DNA of 64,000 nt from Calonectria ilicicola (Eukaryota; Ascomycota; Sordariomycetes; Hypocreales; Nectriaceae): assembly GCA_020809705.1 (NCBI GenBank), contig CP085832.1, forward strand, positions 1,798,001-1,862,000, given 5' to 3'. The translations under genes and the position numbers were made by a program. The stretch's first letter is position 1. The number at the start of each line of letters is the position of its first letter. Under the pieces are notes generated by a model. The model saw only the letters and a program-made list of their open reading frames with translations. It ran no database searches and was not told the origin of the DNA. Shown here piece by piece: positions 21,543 to 32,726 of this stretch.

Positions 21543-21923
21543 TCAAAAGTCTCGCTTGCGATAGAATATAATCATTACAGGCCCATCTAGCCCCAGTTCT
21601 TTCATGCCTGTTGGATGCCCTTGTTTCTCGATCACGACCACCATGTGACAACGTGTTGGATCTTGAAAGCTTGACCTCCCTGCAATCACGTATAGCGGTT
21701 GGTGGCAATCTCCCTTGCCCTCAACGTCATAGGTAATAAATCCCACTTTCTTGCCAGACTCAATCATCCGGTACCCGCCAGTCGAAGTTGCCGATTGTTT
21801 CAAAGGATCATTCCGGAAGTTCCGCGCTGCAACAAGCAAGACTGTTTCATTCGCTGGACCAAACTCAATAGAATTTAAAAAAAAAAAAAATAAATAAATA
21901 AATAAAAAACTTGAATTGGCCAT
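21543..21923 (-). CDS. doubtful small hypothetical protein, 126 aa
   Basis: Frame from the ATG at 21923. The N-terminal FIYLFFFFLNS is produced by a poly-T/TTTA simple repeat, which weakens the call. The remainder (about 100 residues, with GGYRMIESGKKVGFITYD and GPVMIIFYRKRDF) looks protein-like but matches no family I know. It may be the last exon of a gene whose first exon I cannot place, or a decayed fragment. Confidence 0.25.
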   Translation of the reverse strand: MANSSFLFIYLFFFFLNSIEFGPANETVLLVAARNFRNDPLKQSATSTGGYRMIESGKKVGFITYDVEGKGDCHQPLYVIAGRSSFQDPTRCHMVVVIEKQGHPTGMKELGLDGPVMIIFYRKRDF

Positions 21924-22150
21924 ACGCAACAGGTAGTACACCTGAAATATGAAGGTTCTATACAAGGAAATCGCCGATGCAAAGAGAATGAAATTTGTAC
22001 GTAGATAGGGCTCTTATTTAAGGCACCCGACGAGTATCGGGTGTGAAAAGGAATTATGTATTTGTCCTTTTTAAATCATTTGAGCTCTACATGCCGAATT
22101 ACAAAAGATAAACGAAGTGTAATCGTGAGTTCCGTGAGCTATGCTAGCAT

Positions 22151-22684
22151 CTACCTGTATCCACTCTCCTCGCACAGTTGGCCACTAGGGCAATCGGAGC
22201 TTGTGGTACACATCAAAACGCACAAGTCCAGGTAATCTGTGTAGGGTGCGGTGCAAGCACTGTCGTAGGCTTTGGGGAGGCATTGGACCATGCTGCAGGT
22301 CTGATGAATTCCACAGTCGGAGGTGAGGATACAAGATCCCATTGGAGATTGGCAGTACAGGGAAGGTGTAGCAGAAGCTGCCGCTGTAGAAGTCGAGGTT
22401 TCGCTCGTTGAGGTTGTAGTAGTTGGTGTACCAGTGGTCGATGTTTCAATCGTTGATACTTCAGTGGTTGATGTTTCAATGGTCGATGCTTCTGCAGTGG
22501 AAGCTTCACTGGTTGGTAGAAATGTGGTAGACAGTGAGCTTGTGACCTCTGAGCTTGTGGTCATTGAGCTAATCAACGTTGTTGTGGTAAACGTTGAAAT
22601 GGAAAGAGGTTTGCAAGGACCTGCATTGGCGGTTGAGGACTCGGCCAAGATAAGACCCAGAACGAACGCTACTTGATGACGCAT
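22151..22684 (-). CDS. secreted Ser/Thr-rich protein with cysteine-rich C-terminus, 177 aa
   Basis: The ATG at 22684 opens a signal peptide (MRHQVAFVLGLILAESSTANA). Residues about 28-110 are almost only Ser, Thr, Ala and Glu in an imperfect repeat (ASTIETSTTEVSTIETSTTG), expected to be heavily O-mannosylated. The last 65 residues contain ten cysteines (SLYCQSPMGSCILTSDCGIH onward to CPSGQLCEESGYR) in a pattern like a small disulfide-knotted or carbohydrate-binding-like module that I cannot name. No GPI signal is visible, so it is probably a secreted or wall-associated glycoprotein. The open frame extends upstream, but the signal peptide supports this start. Confidence 0.65.
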   Translation of the reverse strand: MRHQVAFVLGLILAESSTANAGPCKPLSISTFTTTTLISSMTTSSEVTSSLSTTFLPTSEASTAEASTIETSTTEVSTIETSTTGTPTTTTSTSETSTSTAAASATPSLYCQSPMGSCILTSDCGIHQTCSMVQCLPKAYDSACTAPYTDYLDLCVLMCTTSSDCPSGQLCEESGYR

Positions 22685-24448
22685 ATTGTAAAGAGGAATG
22701 AGATGAATGACAACCAAAAGCAGATTTGAGATTGAGACTGTTGCGATTTGCATCAAAGTCGTGAATGGGACTTTTAAAACGACCATGATGGAGCATCCAA
22801 CAAGGATGTGTAAACCCGGGATTTCGGTAATAATCTTTGACGTGGCGCTAAAAAACCAATAGTTCAACGTTTTGAATCAATAGCGCCGGTTAACGTTTGG
22901 TAGCTCCGGCCCACTGGGATAGTCAATCAACGGTATCACCAGGGAGGAATTTGCTCCAACAGTTGATTGTTCGCATCCATGAATACGACACATGAACTGA
23001 CTAGCATTTTAGACCATCTTTTTATATGAGCTCTACCTGCGGGAAAATAGAACAATACGCCATTTGGAGGAATCTCTGATGGATTCTAACCAGCAAGCCT
23101 GTCCGTGTTTAAGACTGGAGACATGCACATTCGTGACTTGAGACCTTCAGTTTGTAAAATCAACGTCATTTCAGTTGCTTTCCTGCTTCGCATTGCCTAC
23201 ATTCAGAACATGTAAAACATAGCCTGCCTCAATTTTGAACGCGTACGTCAAATTTCCGCTCTATTCTATACTCTTATTTCGGTCATTCATGCTGTCCAGG
23301 AAGATTGATTGGACTAGATGAAAGGGCATGAAAATTTGGGAAATGAAATGGTGAGCAAATTTGGTACTAAGCTGTTTCGAGCATGCCGGCTCACTCGAAT
23401 GTAGTGTTACGTCCGTGGTCACTGCACTCACAACTAGTCCACAACGGTCAACAAATAAGGCGCATGGTGGCCATAAATGGAAATATTTCCAGGAACCAAA
23501 GAGCTGAGAGCTAGGATTCTCAGCCGCAAGCATCCTCTCGCACGACTGATATCGTATTTGTTTGTAGGTCTAATTTAACGTGGTACGAATCGCTCAAACT
23601 CCCACAAGAAAAGATGCAGCCGGCCCCTGGTATCGCTTGGATAGTGGCATAATAAAACGAAGAAGAATGACCGCGATTCAATTGTTTCGGAGCAATGCAC
23701 GAAGAAAAACCTGTCGTTCAAGTAGATTGATCGCGTGTGCAAACTGGATTACAAAAGCAGCCAGATGAGTTTTCATGCCTTTTATCCTTGTAACATGAAT
23801 ACATTCGGCATTTTTCATCTTCTTACAAATTTTACATTTCGTGGTACATTCACGAGCATTTGTTGTCCGAGAATGTGTTTTGGGCAATACACCCCCAAAA
23901 ACTAAACCACATCACATACTCAACGCAGATCATCACAAGCCCTGCCTCAGTGAGAGCACAGCCACGATAAAACGCATGGGATATGTTCCTTGGATATCTC
24001 TATGAAATTTGGAGACCTTTGTTTTGCTGAGTCAGAGTCGAACCTGGCATGAATAAGTTGAGTGTGCACAACCTCCCACACGCTGTTTGGCAATTCTCAC
24101 GACAGTTGACGCGACCCACTTATTTGAGGGCCTGAGTGGCCTCAGGAAACAATCCTTTTTATCCTACTCCTCACTCTATCCATTTTATTTACCTCCCTAA
24201 CATCCAGTAAGCTCTACGAAAGAGTTTCTATCTACTTCATCCAAGCTTGACGTCACTCACTGTTGTCCGCTTAGCCGTTCAGCCTTGGCAATGGCGTTCA
24301 GCCACCGATGCGGTTCGATCATGGACCCACTTAGTCAGGATGCAGAACCAACAGCTTATTACATTTCCGCTTCTCCTTTCTCCTTTTCTCGTGCTGGGAA
24401 TTCCTGTCCTTCTTCACTCTTTTTGGCTCGGCCGTGATAAGGCCAAGT
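22685..24448. other. intergenic, 1.76 kb
   Basis: Divergent promoter region between the secreted Ser/Thr-rich gene (minus) and the membrane-protein gene (plus). A B-box-like string (GGTTCGACTC on the minus strand, near 24030-24040) lacks the rest of a tRNA. No gene seen. Confidence 0.5.
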
Positions 24449-26137
24449 ATGGCGAATCCGCCACGTTATGATGAGCTTTACCCTGACGGGAGTCCCTCCA
24501 CCAAAGCCTCCGAGCCCCTTCCGCAGCCCAGCCGCCCAGTGGAGGATCGTAGGCCCCATTTCTTCGCGAGTCTCGCAGCTAGATTTGACCGCGGTGTGTT
24601 TCGAAAAGCCATCGCCATAATAATTTTCATAATAGGCTGTAACTCTCTGGTAGCTGGATATTTACTCTTCAATGTCGCCACAGATTCATTTGCGCAGCTT
24701 GAAAATGTACCTCAGCATAAAGAGAAGATTCCCATCTCTTTCAGTTTACATTTCCCATCGCTCTATCCCGACGTGTCATACGCGTCTGGCTCAGAATGCC
24801 GCACAGCCTGGAGCGCACTCACCACTATTCCTTGCCACCGCAAGGTGCTAGAGCGGGCTAGTAGAGACAACAGCTCCGACGGCTTTGGATTGGACTCGAT
24901 ACACGTTTGCTCCGGCGATTGTACAGTGGCCCTCAAACAGGCCCACAGCGATATTTCTGCAGCGTGCTCATCAGCTGATACTTTCATCATGGAAGGTTAT
25001 GATGGCTTCTTTAAACGAACGGCTTTGAAATCCGGTCCTGTTTCTGCCGTTGAGGCCCTGGTCCTCAAAACTGATCGTTTATGCCGCACAAGTCCCACCA
25101 ATGATAGTGATTATCCTTTCTGCCCTGTTGAGATGGCTCAAAGATTCGGAATTATAGACGATTCGGACGTAGATCTTGTGGGCATTCAGAATTTTCTTTC
25201 GCGCACAGAGTTCAATCGGGTAGAACCGGAACAGTACATAAAATACGCCAAAGGCGACGCTGAATCCAAGTATCTTATCCGGGAACAAAAGTATGGCCCT
25301 GGATTTGGACAAACATCATGTGGTTGGTGTGTTTTGGATTTTTTTAACCGTACGCTCAACTCTTGGGCTCAAAACGCTGTCCTCAGCCCAGATGGTCGGC
25401 GATTCGTTTCACTCCCGGAGTTTCTGAGTCGTGTTAACAGGGCAGGCGAGCGTTGTGATTTGCAACAGAAATATCTTGAAATTTCTTATGAAGCCACCCG
25501 ACGCTACCGTACCGATGGCTTTTTGTTCCATCGCTGGAAATTATCAGACCAAAATGGCGACTTACTGTATTCGATCAAGCATGGCCCTTCCTTCAATAAT
25601 CCTCTACTCAAAGAACTCCGAGCCGAAATCAAAGATGTTCGAGATTGGGAGTTCCAAAACGATTTCAATAGGATCCGCTCAAAGTACATGAGGAAGGGGA
25701 AGTGGGCGTGGGATAATAGCCTCCGTACCACATTGGATACCTCTGGAAACTGTTTAAAGAGGATTTTACGGACTTACGAGGCAGCAGGATGTTACATCAA
25801 TCTTTCTCGAGATGTCCTCTCATATATGATAGAAGATGAAAGGAATCCCGAGTCAAAAGAGCTTCGCAGCTTCTACTGTCGCCAGAGATGTTCCGATTGG
25901 TTCGCTACCCCGCCAGAAGCGGCCTGTACTGCTGGCAACATGACTTCCAAGGCCAAGGGCTTTTTTGAAGAATATCTCGCAGCTACAAGCACACGAGAAG
26001 CATACTGCAGTCTTCTTGGTGAGGTTTCCGAGGACTGGAACTGCCCCAAAGCCATATTGGACCTGAACCGGACAACCTGGGCTCTTGACGGCCGCCCCGA
26101 ATCCCCGTATTCCTTGCTCAAGTGGAACATGCGCTGA
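24449..26137 (+). CDS. hypothetical single-pass (type II) membrane protein, 562 aa
   Basis: Start at the ATG at 24449 (MANPPRYDELYPDGSPSTKA). A Pro-rich cytosolic N-terminus of about 50 residues precedes one transmembrane helix (AIAIIIFIIGCNSLVAGYLL). The remaining roughly 480 residues carry about 17 cysteines, many in short-spaced pairs (HVCSGDCTVAL, TSCGWCVLDF, FYCRQRCSDWF), and several NxS/T sites, so the domain is probably lumenal or extracellular and disulfide-bonded. No catalytic motif or named domain is recognised. It reads in one frame without introns. Convincing as a gene because of length and composition; function unknown. Confidence 0.65.
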   Translation: MANPPRYDELYPDGSPSTKASEPLPQPSRPVEDRRPHFFASLAARFDRGVFRKAIAIIIFIIGCNSLVAGYLLFNVATDSFAQLENVPQHKEKIPISFSLHFPSLYPDVSYASGSECRTAWSALTTIPCHRKVLERASRDNSSDGFGLDSIHVCSGDCTVALKQAHSDISAACSSADTFIMEGYDGFFKRTALKSGPVSAVEALVLKTDRLCRTSPTNDSDYPFCPVEMAQRFGIIDDSDVDLVGIQNFLSRTEFNRVEPEQYIKYAKGDAESKYLIREQKYGPGFGQTSCGWCVLDFFNRTLNSWAQNAVLSPDGRRFVSLPEFLSRVNRAGERCDLQQKYLEISYEATRRYRTDGFLFHRWKLSDQNGDLLYSIKHGPSFNNPLLKELRAEIKDVRDWEFQNDFNRIRSKYMRKGKWAWDNSLRTTLDTSGNCLKRILRTYEAAGCYINLSRDVLSYMIEDERNPESKELRSFYCRQRCSDWFATPPEAACTAGNMTSKAKGFFEEYLAATSTREAYCSLLGEVSEDWNCPKAILDLNRTTWALDGRPESPYSLLKWNMR

Positions 26138-26304
26138 ATGAGTTGCGGAGCAAATCAAATTTGGATAAAACGCCTGCTAGCAGCGGAAAGAATGTCAGTT
26201 CAATCGAAGCAAAAGTTATCAAACACACGGTTCATAAGGATGTGGGAGACCTCGGTCAGAGCATATGTGCTGGCTGCATATGGAGATGACTTACGGGCCG
26301 AAAC

Positions 26305-26751
26305 ATGAACGAAACGATGGAGTACATGCGTAGTATGTCATCCACGGATGAATACATTGACCTTGTCAAAAAATATCACGCAACTTGTACATCCCTCGGT
26401 GCGACTTGGCTCGGCGCCGTTCCGCATGGCAACGATCCTATCCTCTGGAGGGTCAAAGATCAGACTGGAAACGTGCTGCGATATATGCAAGTTTTGGAAG
26501 GTAAACACCTGGGGGATATATTCGAAGTGGACGAGAAGACCAAGCAGGTTGCGTCTTACAACGATGCAAGATATCGGCCGGCGATAAAGAGCGAGTCCCT
26601 ATGGCACGTTTTGCAAGCTCAAAGGGGCTTGAAGGCTTTGAACGAAAATAAGTTTGAAGAATGGGAGAGGGAAGAAAAAGAACATAGGAGGGTTGTTGAT
26701 AAGACGCTCTGGAGCATTCAAGTTTTGGGTGTTGAATATATAGGACCTTAA
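26305..26751 (+). CDS. hypothetical protein, 148 aa
   Basis: A soluble, charged protein from an ATG at 26305 with a central hydrophobic patch (HGNDPILWRVKDQTGNVLRY) and a Glu/Arg-rich helix (KFEEWEREEKEHRRVVDKTL). No signal peptide or membrane helix. No family recognised. It lies 167 bp after the membrane-protein gene on the same strand, and I could not find a splice that fuses the two. It could be a genuine short gene or the 3' part of a decayed one. Confidence 0.4.
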   Translation: MNETMEYMRSMSSTDEYIDLVKKYHATCTSLGATWLGAVPHGNDPILWRVKDQTGNVLRYMQVLEGKHLGDIFEVDEKTKQVASYNDARYRPAIKSESLWHVLQAQRGLKALNENKFEEWEREEKEHRRVVDKTLWSIQVLGVEYIGP

Positions 26752-27271
26752 CATGGTCCCCATTTCATTAGGATATGGGATTTTGGTATTGCAATATATA
26801 TGGAATTATTTTTTAGACTGAATGCTGTTGAAGTATTTCGCAGATTTCAAACTATTGCTATAAAGGGAAAAGAGAGCATGCAGTTTTCTACATATCAATT
26901 TACTGTTTGCGGACATAAGAAAAGTTAATTAAAATAATTATTAGTCAACGTTTACTATTTTCTGCGTCGGCGTTTCACCATGTAGCAAACGCCGAACTGC
27001 CATGGCTTAATTGAAGGTTATTTCTTGGTGCCCAAAAACTATATTTCAATGAGACCGTTCCCCCTCCTTTCTTATGCAGCAATCAACTCTATTCAACGTG
27101 CACATTTCCTTGTTGGGTTTTTGCGATGCGCCGCTAGCGCAGGTACCATTAGTTGGCCTCGCAGCTCTCCTTGGAGCCCACGTGATTAATTCCCATGCCA
27201 AGCGTACTAAATTGTCCTCCCCCGCTCAACTCCTTTTTGTTTTATCCATAGTCGACAAACAACTCGACACC
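26752..27271. other. intergenic, 520 bp
   Basis: AT-rich 3' flank and promoter of the next gene. The open frame reading into the 27272 gene from 27074 is probably 5' leader. Nothing else seen. Confidence 0.45.
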
Positions 27272-28393
27272 ATGGTAAACACACAAGAAAAGACGCAACA
27301 CAAACGGACCATGGCCACTGAGGTCGATCGACAACTGGGAAGTATGCTCTTCCAACGTATTCCTCAAGAACTGCGCGACAATATTTACACTCATCTTTTT
27401 GCCTCCACAAGGTTGTCATGTGGGAGAAGATATATTAGTGGATTTAGGACGGTTAAAGTCTATCCGACGCCAAATTCGCTTGCCATTCTTCAGAGTTGCC
27501 GTCGAGCAAAAATAGAGATTGGTGATGAATGGATTGGTCAGGTCCTTTTCAACTTTGAAGACCCTAAAACAATGCTCGACAAATTAACCACGTTATCTAA
27601 GGAAAGGCTCTCTAGGATACGGCATCTGCGGGTAATTGGTGACGAGTTTGCGCTCTCACACGAGCGCGGTGACATGTTGCATGGGTTACCATGCGCATTC
27701 AAACTTCTCCCAGGTCTCCGCCTCGATGTCTTAACCGTGCTTGGCACCCCCATACCAAGATATAGTCATGATGCCTTGAATAGTCTTATAAAAGAAAGTT
27801 CTGGCTGGAAAAAGCTTTGCTTCATCAACCATGATTCAAAGATTTTGGCATTTGCAAAGTGCTATCACAGGACTGATGATGAGCATTTGGGAAAGTATAA
27901 ATACCGCCGCAATCCCCAACCCAGATACTGGCAAAGTATTTTAGAGTCCAGAGACGGTGCTGCATCAAGGCCGTCAGTCAAGATGTATCGCTCGCTTGCG
28001 CCTAATAGCATGGGCACAATTCTTGACAGATCTAAGCGCAAGGAATTCGAGCAGAAGGTGCCTGAAGATGGAGAAGGCCAAAAGGGGTTTGGTCTACAAG
28101 AGGATAGAGAATTAATGGTGAATGGCGAATTCAACAAAGAGGTTCTAATTATAGCCGAAAGAGGCATTGGCATTGATTTCGAGGAGAAAGAGAACTCTCC
28201 GTATGTTGAGAACGATATTCGCCGTGAGATGCCGGGGAAGACTTGGAACGAAATTAAGCGCGAGTGTGAGAGGAATTCTAAAGATCGCGGTTATTATTCA
28301 ATGGAGGATGAAGCGGATGAATTTGTTTGGGTTGATTTGTATAACGACGTCGATGAGTACATGTGGCCTTGGTCCTTGGTGAGGGGTAGCTAA
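27272..28393 (+). CDS. F-box-related (2EXR-like) fungal protein, 373 aa
   Basis: I start at the ATG at 27272; the upstream frame of 66 codons lacks homology-like character. The N-terminal segment MLFQRIPQELRDNIYTHLFA is the F-box/2EXR-type start common in fungal proteins, followed by the associated block SLAILQSCRRAKIEIGDEWI, GQVLFNFEDPKTMLDKLT and LLPGLRLDVLTVLG. This is a lineage-expanded fungal family of unknown function; a link to ubiquitin ligases is only suggested by the F-box-like start. The C-terminal 120 residues are charged and low-complexity (FEEKENSPYVENDIRREM). No introns. Confidence 0.65.
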   Translation: MVNTQEKTQHKRTMATEVDRQLGSMLFQRIPQELRDNIYTHLFASTRLSCGRRYISGFRTVKVYPTPNSLAILQSCRRAKIEIGDEWIGQVLFNFEDPKTMLDKLTTLSKERLSRIRHLRVIGDEFALSHERGDMLHGLPCAFKLLPGLRLDVLTVLGTPIPRYSHDALNSLIKESSGWKKLCFINHDSKILAFAKCYHRTDDEHLGKYKYRRNPQPRYWQSILESRDGAASRPSVKMYRSLAPNSMGTILDRSKRKEFEQKVPEDGEGQKGFGLQEDRELMVNGEFNKEVLIIAERGIGIDFEEKENSPYVENDIRREMPGKTWNEIKRECERNSKDRGYYSMEDEADEFVWVDLYNDVDEYMWPWSLVRGS

Positions 28394-28624
28394 ATATCCT
28401 CACCTCCCGTGCTATTTGCTAATGCTTAACTTCAAGCTGAACGTACCAGATTTGTTGTAGGGATTTAATACGTGACTCACTCCGATTGTTGTCAAGAATC
28501 TACTTATTTTCGCACACTTGACACCTTTCTATCTCACTTGAAGAAAGTGCCCTTCACATCGCTCAAAGCTTCCTTATGAAAGAAAGATCAGAATCTCGCC
28601 AGAGATTAACTTGTTAATGCATAA

Positions 28625-28981
28625 ATGGAGGCAGTTTTAGCCCGTTTCATCTTTCGAACTCTCCCCTCATTCACAGATTATGAATACAACTTAGCTCAGG
28701 GCCGGCAGCCAAGGTTGCAATATCTCATACTAGAGCCTTATGAGACGGGGCATGCAGCGAATGTCGACGGACTTTCCAGCTTGAGTAAGATGGAACACGT
28801 CATGATCTGGCTCTCTCGGAGCCGTGCTTGCGAGTGGGGACAGTGGGCTGGCGATAACATTGCCGACATTAGCGGCTTCTATGGGAACGAACCATTTTGT
28901 AAACGAGGTGATACGATCAAACAGGCGATGGCCAGAGGCCAGGGGCCTTGGAAGGCACGAAAGGCCGGAAAGCTGCTGTAG
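28625..28981 (+). CDS. hypothetical small protein, 118 aa
   Basis: Complete frame from an ATG at 28625 (MEAVLARFIFRTLPSFTDYE). Contains PRLQYLILEPYETGHAANVD and a tryptophan-containing central part (CEWGQWAGDNIADISGFYG); basic C-terminus. No signal peptide, no recognised family. It follows the F-box-related gene by 231 bp on the same strand and might be a fragment of a related protein. Low confidence. Confidence 0.3.
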   Translation: MEAVLARFIFRTLPSFTDYEYNLAQGRQPRLQYLILEPYETGHAANVDGLSSLSKMEHVMIWLSRSRACEWGQWAGDNIADISGFYGNEPFCKRGDTIKQAMARGQGPWKARKAGKLL

Positions 28982-31355
28982 CAGGAAAATGGATTGTATT
29001 GATGTGTGATGAAGCATGAAGACGCTAGGTTGAAAAGGCCCGCGGGGCCCTTATGTGACTTCCCCTCCTCACGTGACTACCTGTCGCGTATTACGAGGGT
29101 TCTAGGAAATAAGATAAAAAGGAGTTGCCACAGACCAAGTTTGGAAGGAATTTTGGCCTGTTGGAGAGTCAGATGATCTCATGAAGTCATGACCACGTTT
29201 GCCGCTTTTCAACCAATCCCGCAGGCACCGAAATAACTTTATCAAGCCACGCAAATTCTCCCACTATCGCAACGGTAAGAAGATGAAATAAATAAAAGAA
29301 TAGATGAAAGTCATTTTATATTATTCATTTGAGCTTTTTTATTTATTTTTGCTGATGTGCCACCTTCCTAGTCATTTCCTAACTAGGTGGCAGCTGCCAA
29401 CTTTGCCCACATTCGTTATTTCATAACAGCAAACTTAACCGTAGCTGTATGGTTTCTAAGATGAGATACTATCGCTCTAACCAGGTACTGCAATTGAGCT
29501 TGATTAGATCTTTAAGAAGGATATTTCCCCGCTGCCACTCTTGGGGGACTCAACCGATTCGAATATTCTTAAATGGGAACTAAAATGAAGGATTGGGTGT
29601 GAGAATCCTGGTTTTTACAGCTTTATTTAGTAAAATAACTTCTGTCAACCTTGAAAACCCACGAGCACTGTAGCTTAATGGATGCGCAATGCCCATCAAT
29701 GATTACAGAAGATGGCGGTGATTTTTGTGGATAATCTGACTGTGAATTTGCTGATCCAAATGTCAGACAAACGATAGAACAAGGGCCACTACAATCGTAT
29801 TATTAATAACCACATTAAGCCTTTCTAGGAAGAATGCTTTCACAGGTGCCATTTCCCCGATTTCGATCTGTTTTTTAGGTTGAAAGTGTAGGGTGGTTCA
29901 CAGTGCAAATTGCTGCGTATTGCCAAAATTCGCACCAAAGGAATTCATAATCCCCATTCTTAGCTTAATGTCCATCGAATATCTTTTCTTTATTGGCCCC
30001 ACTCCTCTGGATTTCTTGACAACACGCCTTTGGGATATTTTTAGTCCGTGTGCTGTTCACCAATCATTACTATCGTGGAGGCCAAGTCACACCATGCTAG
30101 TTTGAGGGGCGCAGGATCCCGAAAAGTTTGCAGCCATGATCGAGTCCCGTATGACCATTAATCCAGTTGAGTGGGTATGAACCCGGGGGAAAGGATGATC
30201 GTGCCTGAAAATCCAAACTAAAGATGTGCAGCGTGCCGTGGCGGGGACACGATGCTGGGATTTGCATGTATAACTGTGGCGTTGAAACCACAAAATGGGG
30301 ATGGAGATTTTAGGCACGAGATGACATCTCAGGCATAGATACCTCCTTCTATAGGGGTGAGATGAGAAAAGAACAAGAATTTTGGTCATACCAGACGGCA
30401 GTGCGCCCATTTCAAGAATGGATTGCGTGGCAGTGAACCATGACACCAAGTTTGCTGAAATTACGCACTACTAATAATTTGGTAATTCGCGCCGAATGAG
30501 GACGGCTATTTGCTTTTTTGTTATGTGATGCTATCCATGACGTTAAATGAGTTGATCTCCAACGCCCCAGCGCCGGACTTTTTCTGCATGATTAGGCGGG
30601 TACGTAAATGGCGGAGCCTCATAAGGTTCAACTCCAAGAACGGGTACCACATTTAGCACCGATGCCAAGTGCCAAGAAACGGGATCAACCGAACGCGCCA
30701 AGTAAAGCCTCTTGACTTCATATGTGCTTCCAAAATATAAACGGCCAAAAGATGCCCATCTTGCTCGTCTAAAGCTGCATTTCAAGCTCGATTCGAAACG
30801 GAAAACTCAAAATCGTCAGCTCCTCGGCGAGCGGGAGTCGAGACCGGCCTGGAGTAGTGGGGATTTTCCCTCCCCCCAGCCGCCCCTCTGGATTGTACTG
30901 GATGGGGAATCGGGGAAAGGGCCCCTCCCCGGCTCCCCAAGCTGTGAAGTCTGGAGATAATTTAAAGGATCAGAATTTTTCCCTCTCATGATGACTATGC
31001 GTCCCCACAATGCGTCCGAGTTTGTACTGTTAGCCTGGGACAGCAAGGTCGTCGGCCGCCACGTGCCTCTTGCGCCCGTCTTTTTTTTGACGTTTCGATC
31101 TTAATGAGCAACAAACTTCAGGATGACCAACAGTTTTTGCTCCTGGGGTGGTATTGAGACGCTGCATGGCCTTTCCCACCCTTGGCAGGTCGGCAAACTT
31201 CAGGACTCGTCATCCTTGTTGCATGCGCGTAAAGACGCATCGCGAATTCAACGTCTTTTGGTTGAATGAGTGAGAGAAGCGGGATGATGGATGGATGGGT
31301 TGATGGATGTCAGCTTGAATTTGCTGCATCCGTCTCCACGCAGTACATTAGCAAT

Positions 31356-31373
31356 ACCACCACCACCACCACC
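31356..31373. repeat. (ACC)6 microsatellite
   Basis: Six tandem ACC units in the non-coding stretch upstream of the sugar transporter. Confidence 0.7.
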
Positions 31374-32551
31374 AATTGATTGATTAACGGGGCTGCGTGG
31401 GTTTAGAGCCATTTTTTCGCACTTAGTCGTTCCAATGTAATTGTCATTTACCGTCATCTTGTGTGGGTAGTGGTCCTCGGAGGCGCGTCCGACACCCGAC
31501 AGTGTTGCGAGCTGATGGCCAAAATGGGTTCATGTGTGATGCCACGCAAATCATGGCATATCCCTGACGTCAGTTCGGCCCGCAAAGAATGGTGACTGAC
31601 GCTTTTATGGCACCTGGTGTAGCATACGATGTCATGAAACCTCGAGGGCCCAGAAGCATCGGCGCTGCAGGCATGGATCTTGGGTCTGAAGCGGCGGCTC
31701 ATGGCCATAGGTGAGAACACGCGATTGCCCCGATGCAGGCAAGCGTTGTAGCGGTTCGTGTATTTCTCCGCTCGGAGCCGCTCTCTGGTGGACGAATTTG
31801 CAGGGGCGCGGGCCTGGGGATCGAAGCCAGCCCGGTCCGGTGCAGCGTGGGACAGTAAAAATTAACATGGATGCCATCTCCAGCTCCTCTCATTCGGCTT
31901 TTGTCGGACCGGGAGATCCACCACAGACTCCCCCACGAGTCAGCGCCTGGCCAAGGAAAATGGCTCTCGCGAAACCCAAACCCAGTACATGGCCTGTCTG
32001 TCGATTTTCTTCCCGGCTTGGCTACTGACGCCACTCACTCACTCACTGCCTGTGCTTGTGCCCGTGCTGTGGCGGCCATGCTGCCAACTGCCGCCGTACC
32101 GCACGGGCCATCTCGATCGGCTTAAACGGCATGTGTGGCGGCGATCCTCTTGCTGCTGAGGGTGTTGTCAACTGCGTCCAAGGCTTGCCAGATCGTCTAG
32201 AAGCACTGCAGCTCGCCGCGCCACCGGCCCAATTGATAGCCTGCTTCCCCAACAATTCTTCTCCATCTTCGGGGCTTCTCGGCCTAAAAATCCAAAATTT
32301 CTGGGGAATCGGGGACTCCAGCCTGGAGAGAACGAGGGGTGCGGGCTCCCACGGTTGCGGCCTTGTCCTTTCGGTGTGTGTCTCCAGCCCGTCACCACAT
32401 CCCTGGAGCCACTTTGTCGGCCAATTCCTCGGTGGTACCGTCACGCGAAGCGTCCAAACACCTAGCAGCCCCATATCGGGGCCCCGTCCAATGCTTCACC
32501 GGGGGCATTCGGAGCGACTGGTGATGAGCTTGCAGCACATTGAGTCCTCTC

Positions 32552-32626
32552 CCCCAGGCAACTCTAATAATTGCGGGAGCCCAGAATGCGGGCGTATAAA
32601 GACTGGGGCGAGAAGCCTTTCCCCAG
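32552..32626. promoter_or_regulatory. cluster of CreA/Cre1-like motifs
   Basis: CCCCAG at 32552-32557, CTGGGG at 32603-32608 and CCCCAG at 32621-32626 fit the SYGGRG consensus of the carbon-catabolite repressor CreA/Cre1 on one strand or the other. They lie 100-175 bp before the transporter ATG. The motif is short and would also occur by chance in GC-rich DNA. Confidence 0.35.
32595..32600 (+). promoter_or_regulatory. TATA box of the sugar transporter gene
   Basis: TATAAA within GGCGTATAAAGACTGG, 127 bp before the ATG at 32727, a normal spacing for a strongly expressed fungal gene. Confidence 0.5.
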
Positions 32627-32726
32627 GAACTCGCTTCGCGGGGCTCCAGACGCATACCTGGGCTTTATCTTGCACAGCTGCAGCTCTTCTTATCAGTTCT
32701 TGAAACACTGAGCTTGCCTGCCCACC

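Larger units (their letters stand above)
28982..32726. other. long gene-poor stretch upstream of the transporter, 3.7 kb
   Basis: No frame here shows coding character. Several overlapping frames of 100-215 codons on both strands between 31.6 and 32.7 kb arise from GC-rich sequence and run into the transporter's TATA region. A (ACC)n microsatellite lies at 31356-31373, and GGATG-type short repeats near 31280-31310. Probably a long regulatory region or a site where a gene has been lost. Confidence 0.45.

Noticed and set aside
24000..24120. possible minus-strand tRNA (GGTTCGACTC B-box-like string)
   Set aside because: No A box, cloverleaf or oligo-T terminator at the right distance.
29665..29720. 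A-box-like TGTAGCTTAATGG string
   Set aside because: No B box or pairing arms downstream.
32056..32703. 215-codon plus-strand open frame before the sugar transporter
   Set aside because: Overlaps the TATA box and CreA-like sites of the transporter, lies in GC-rich DNA with equally long antisense frames, and shows no domain or codon bias.
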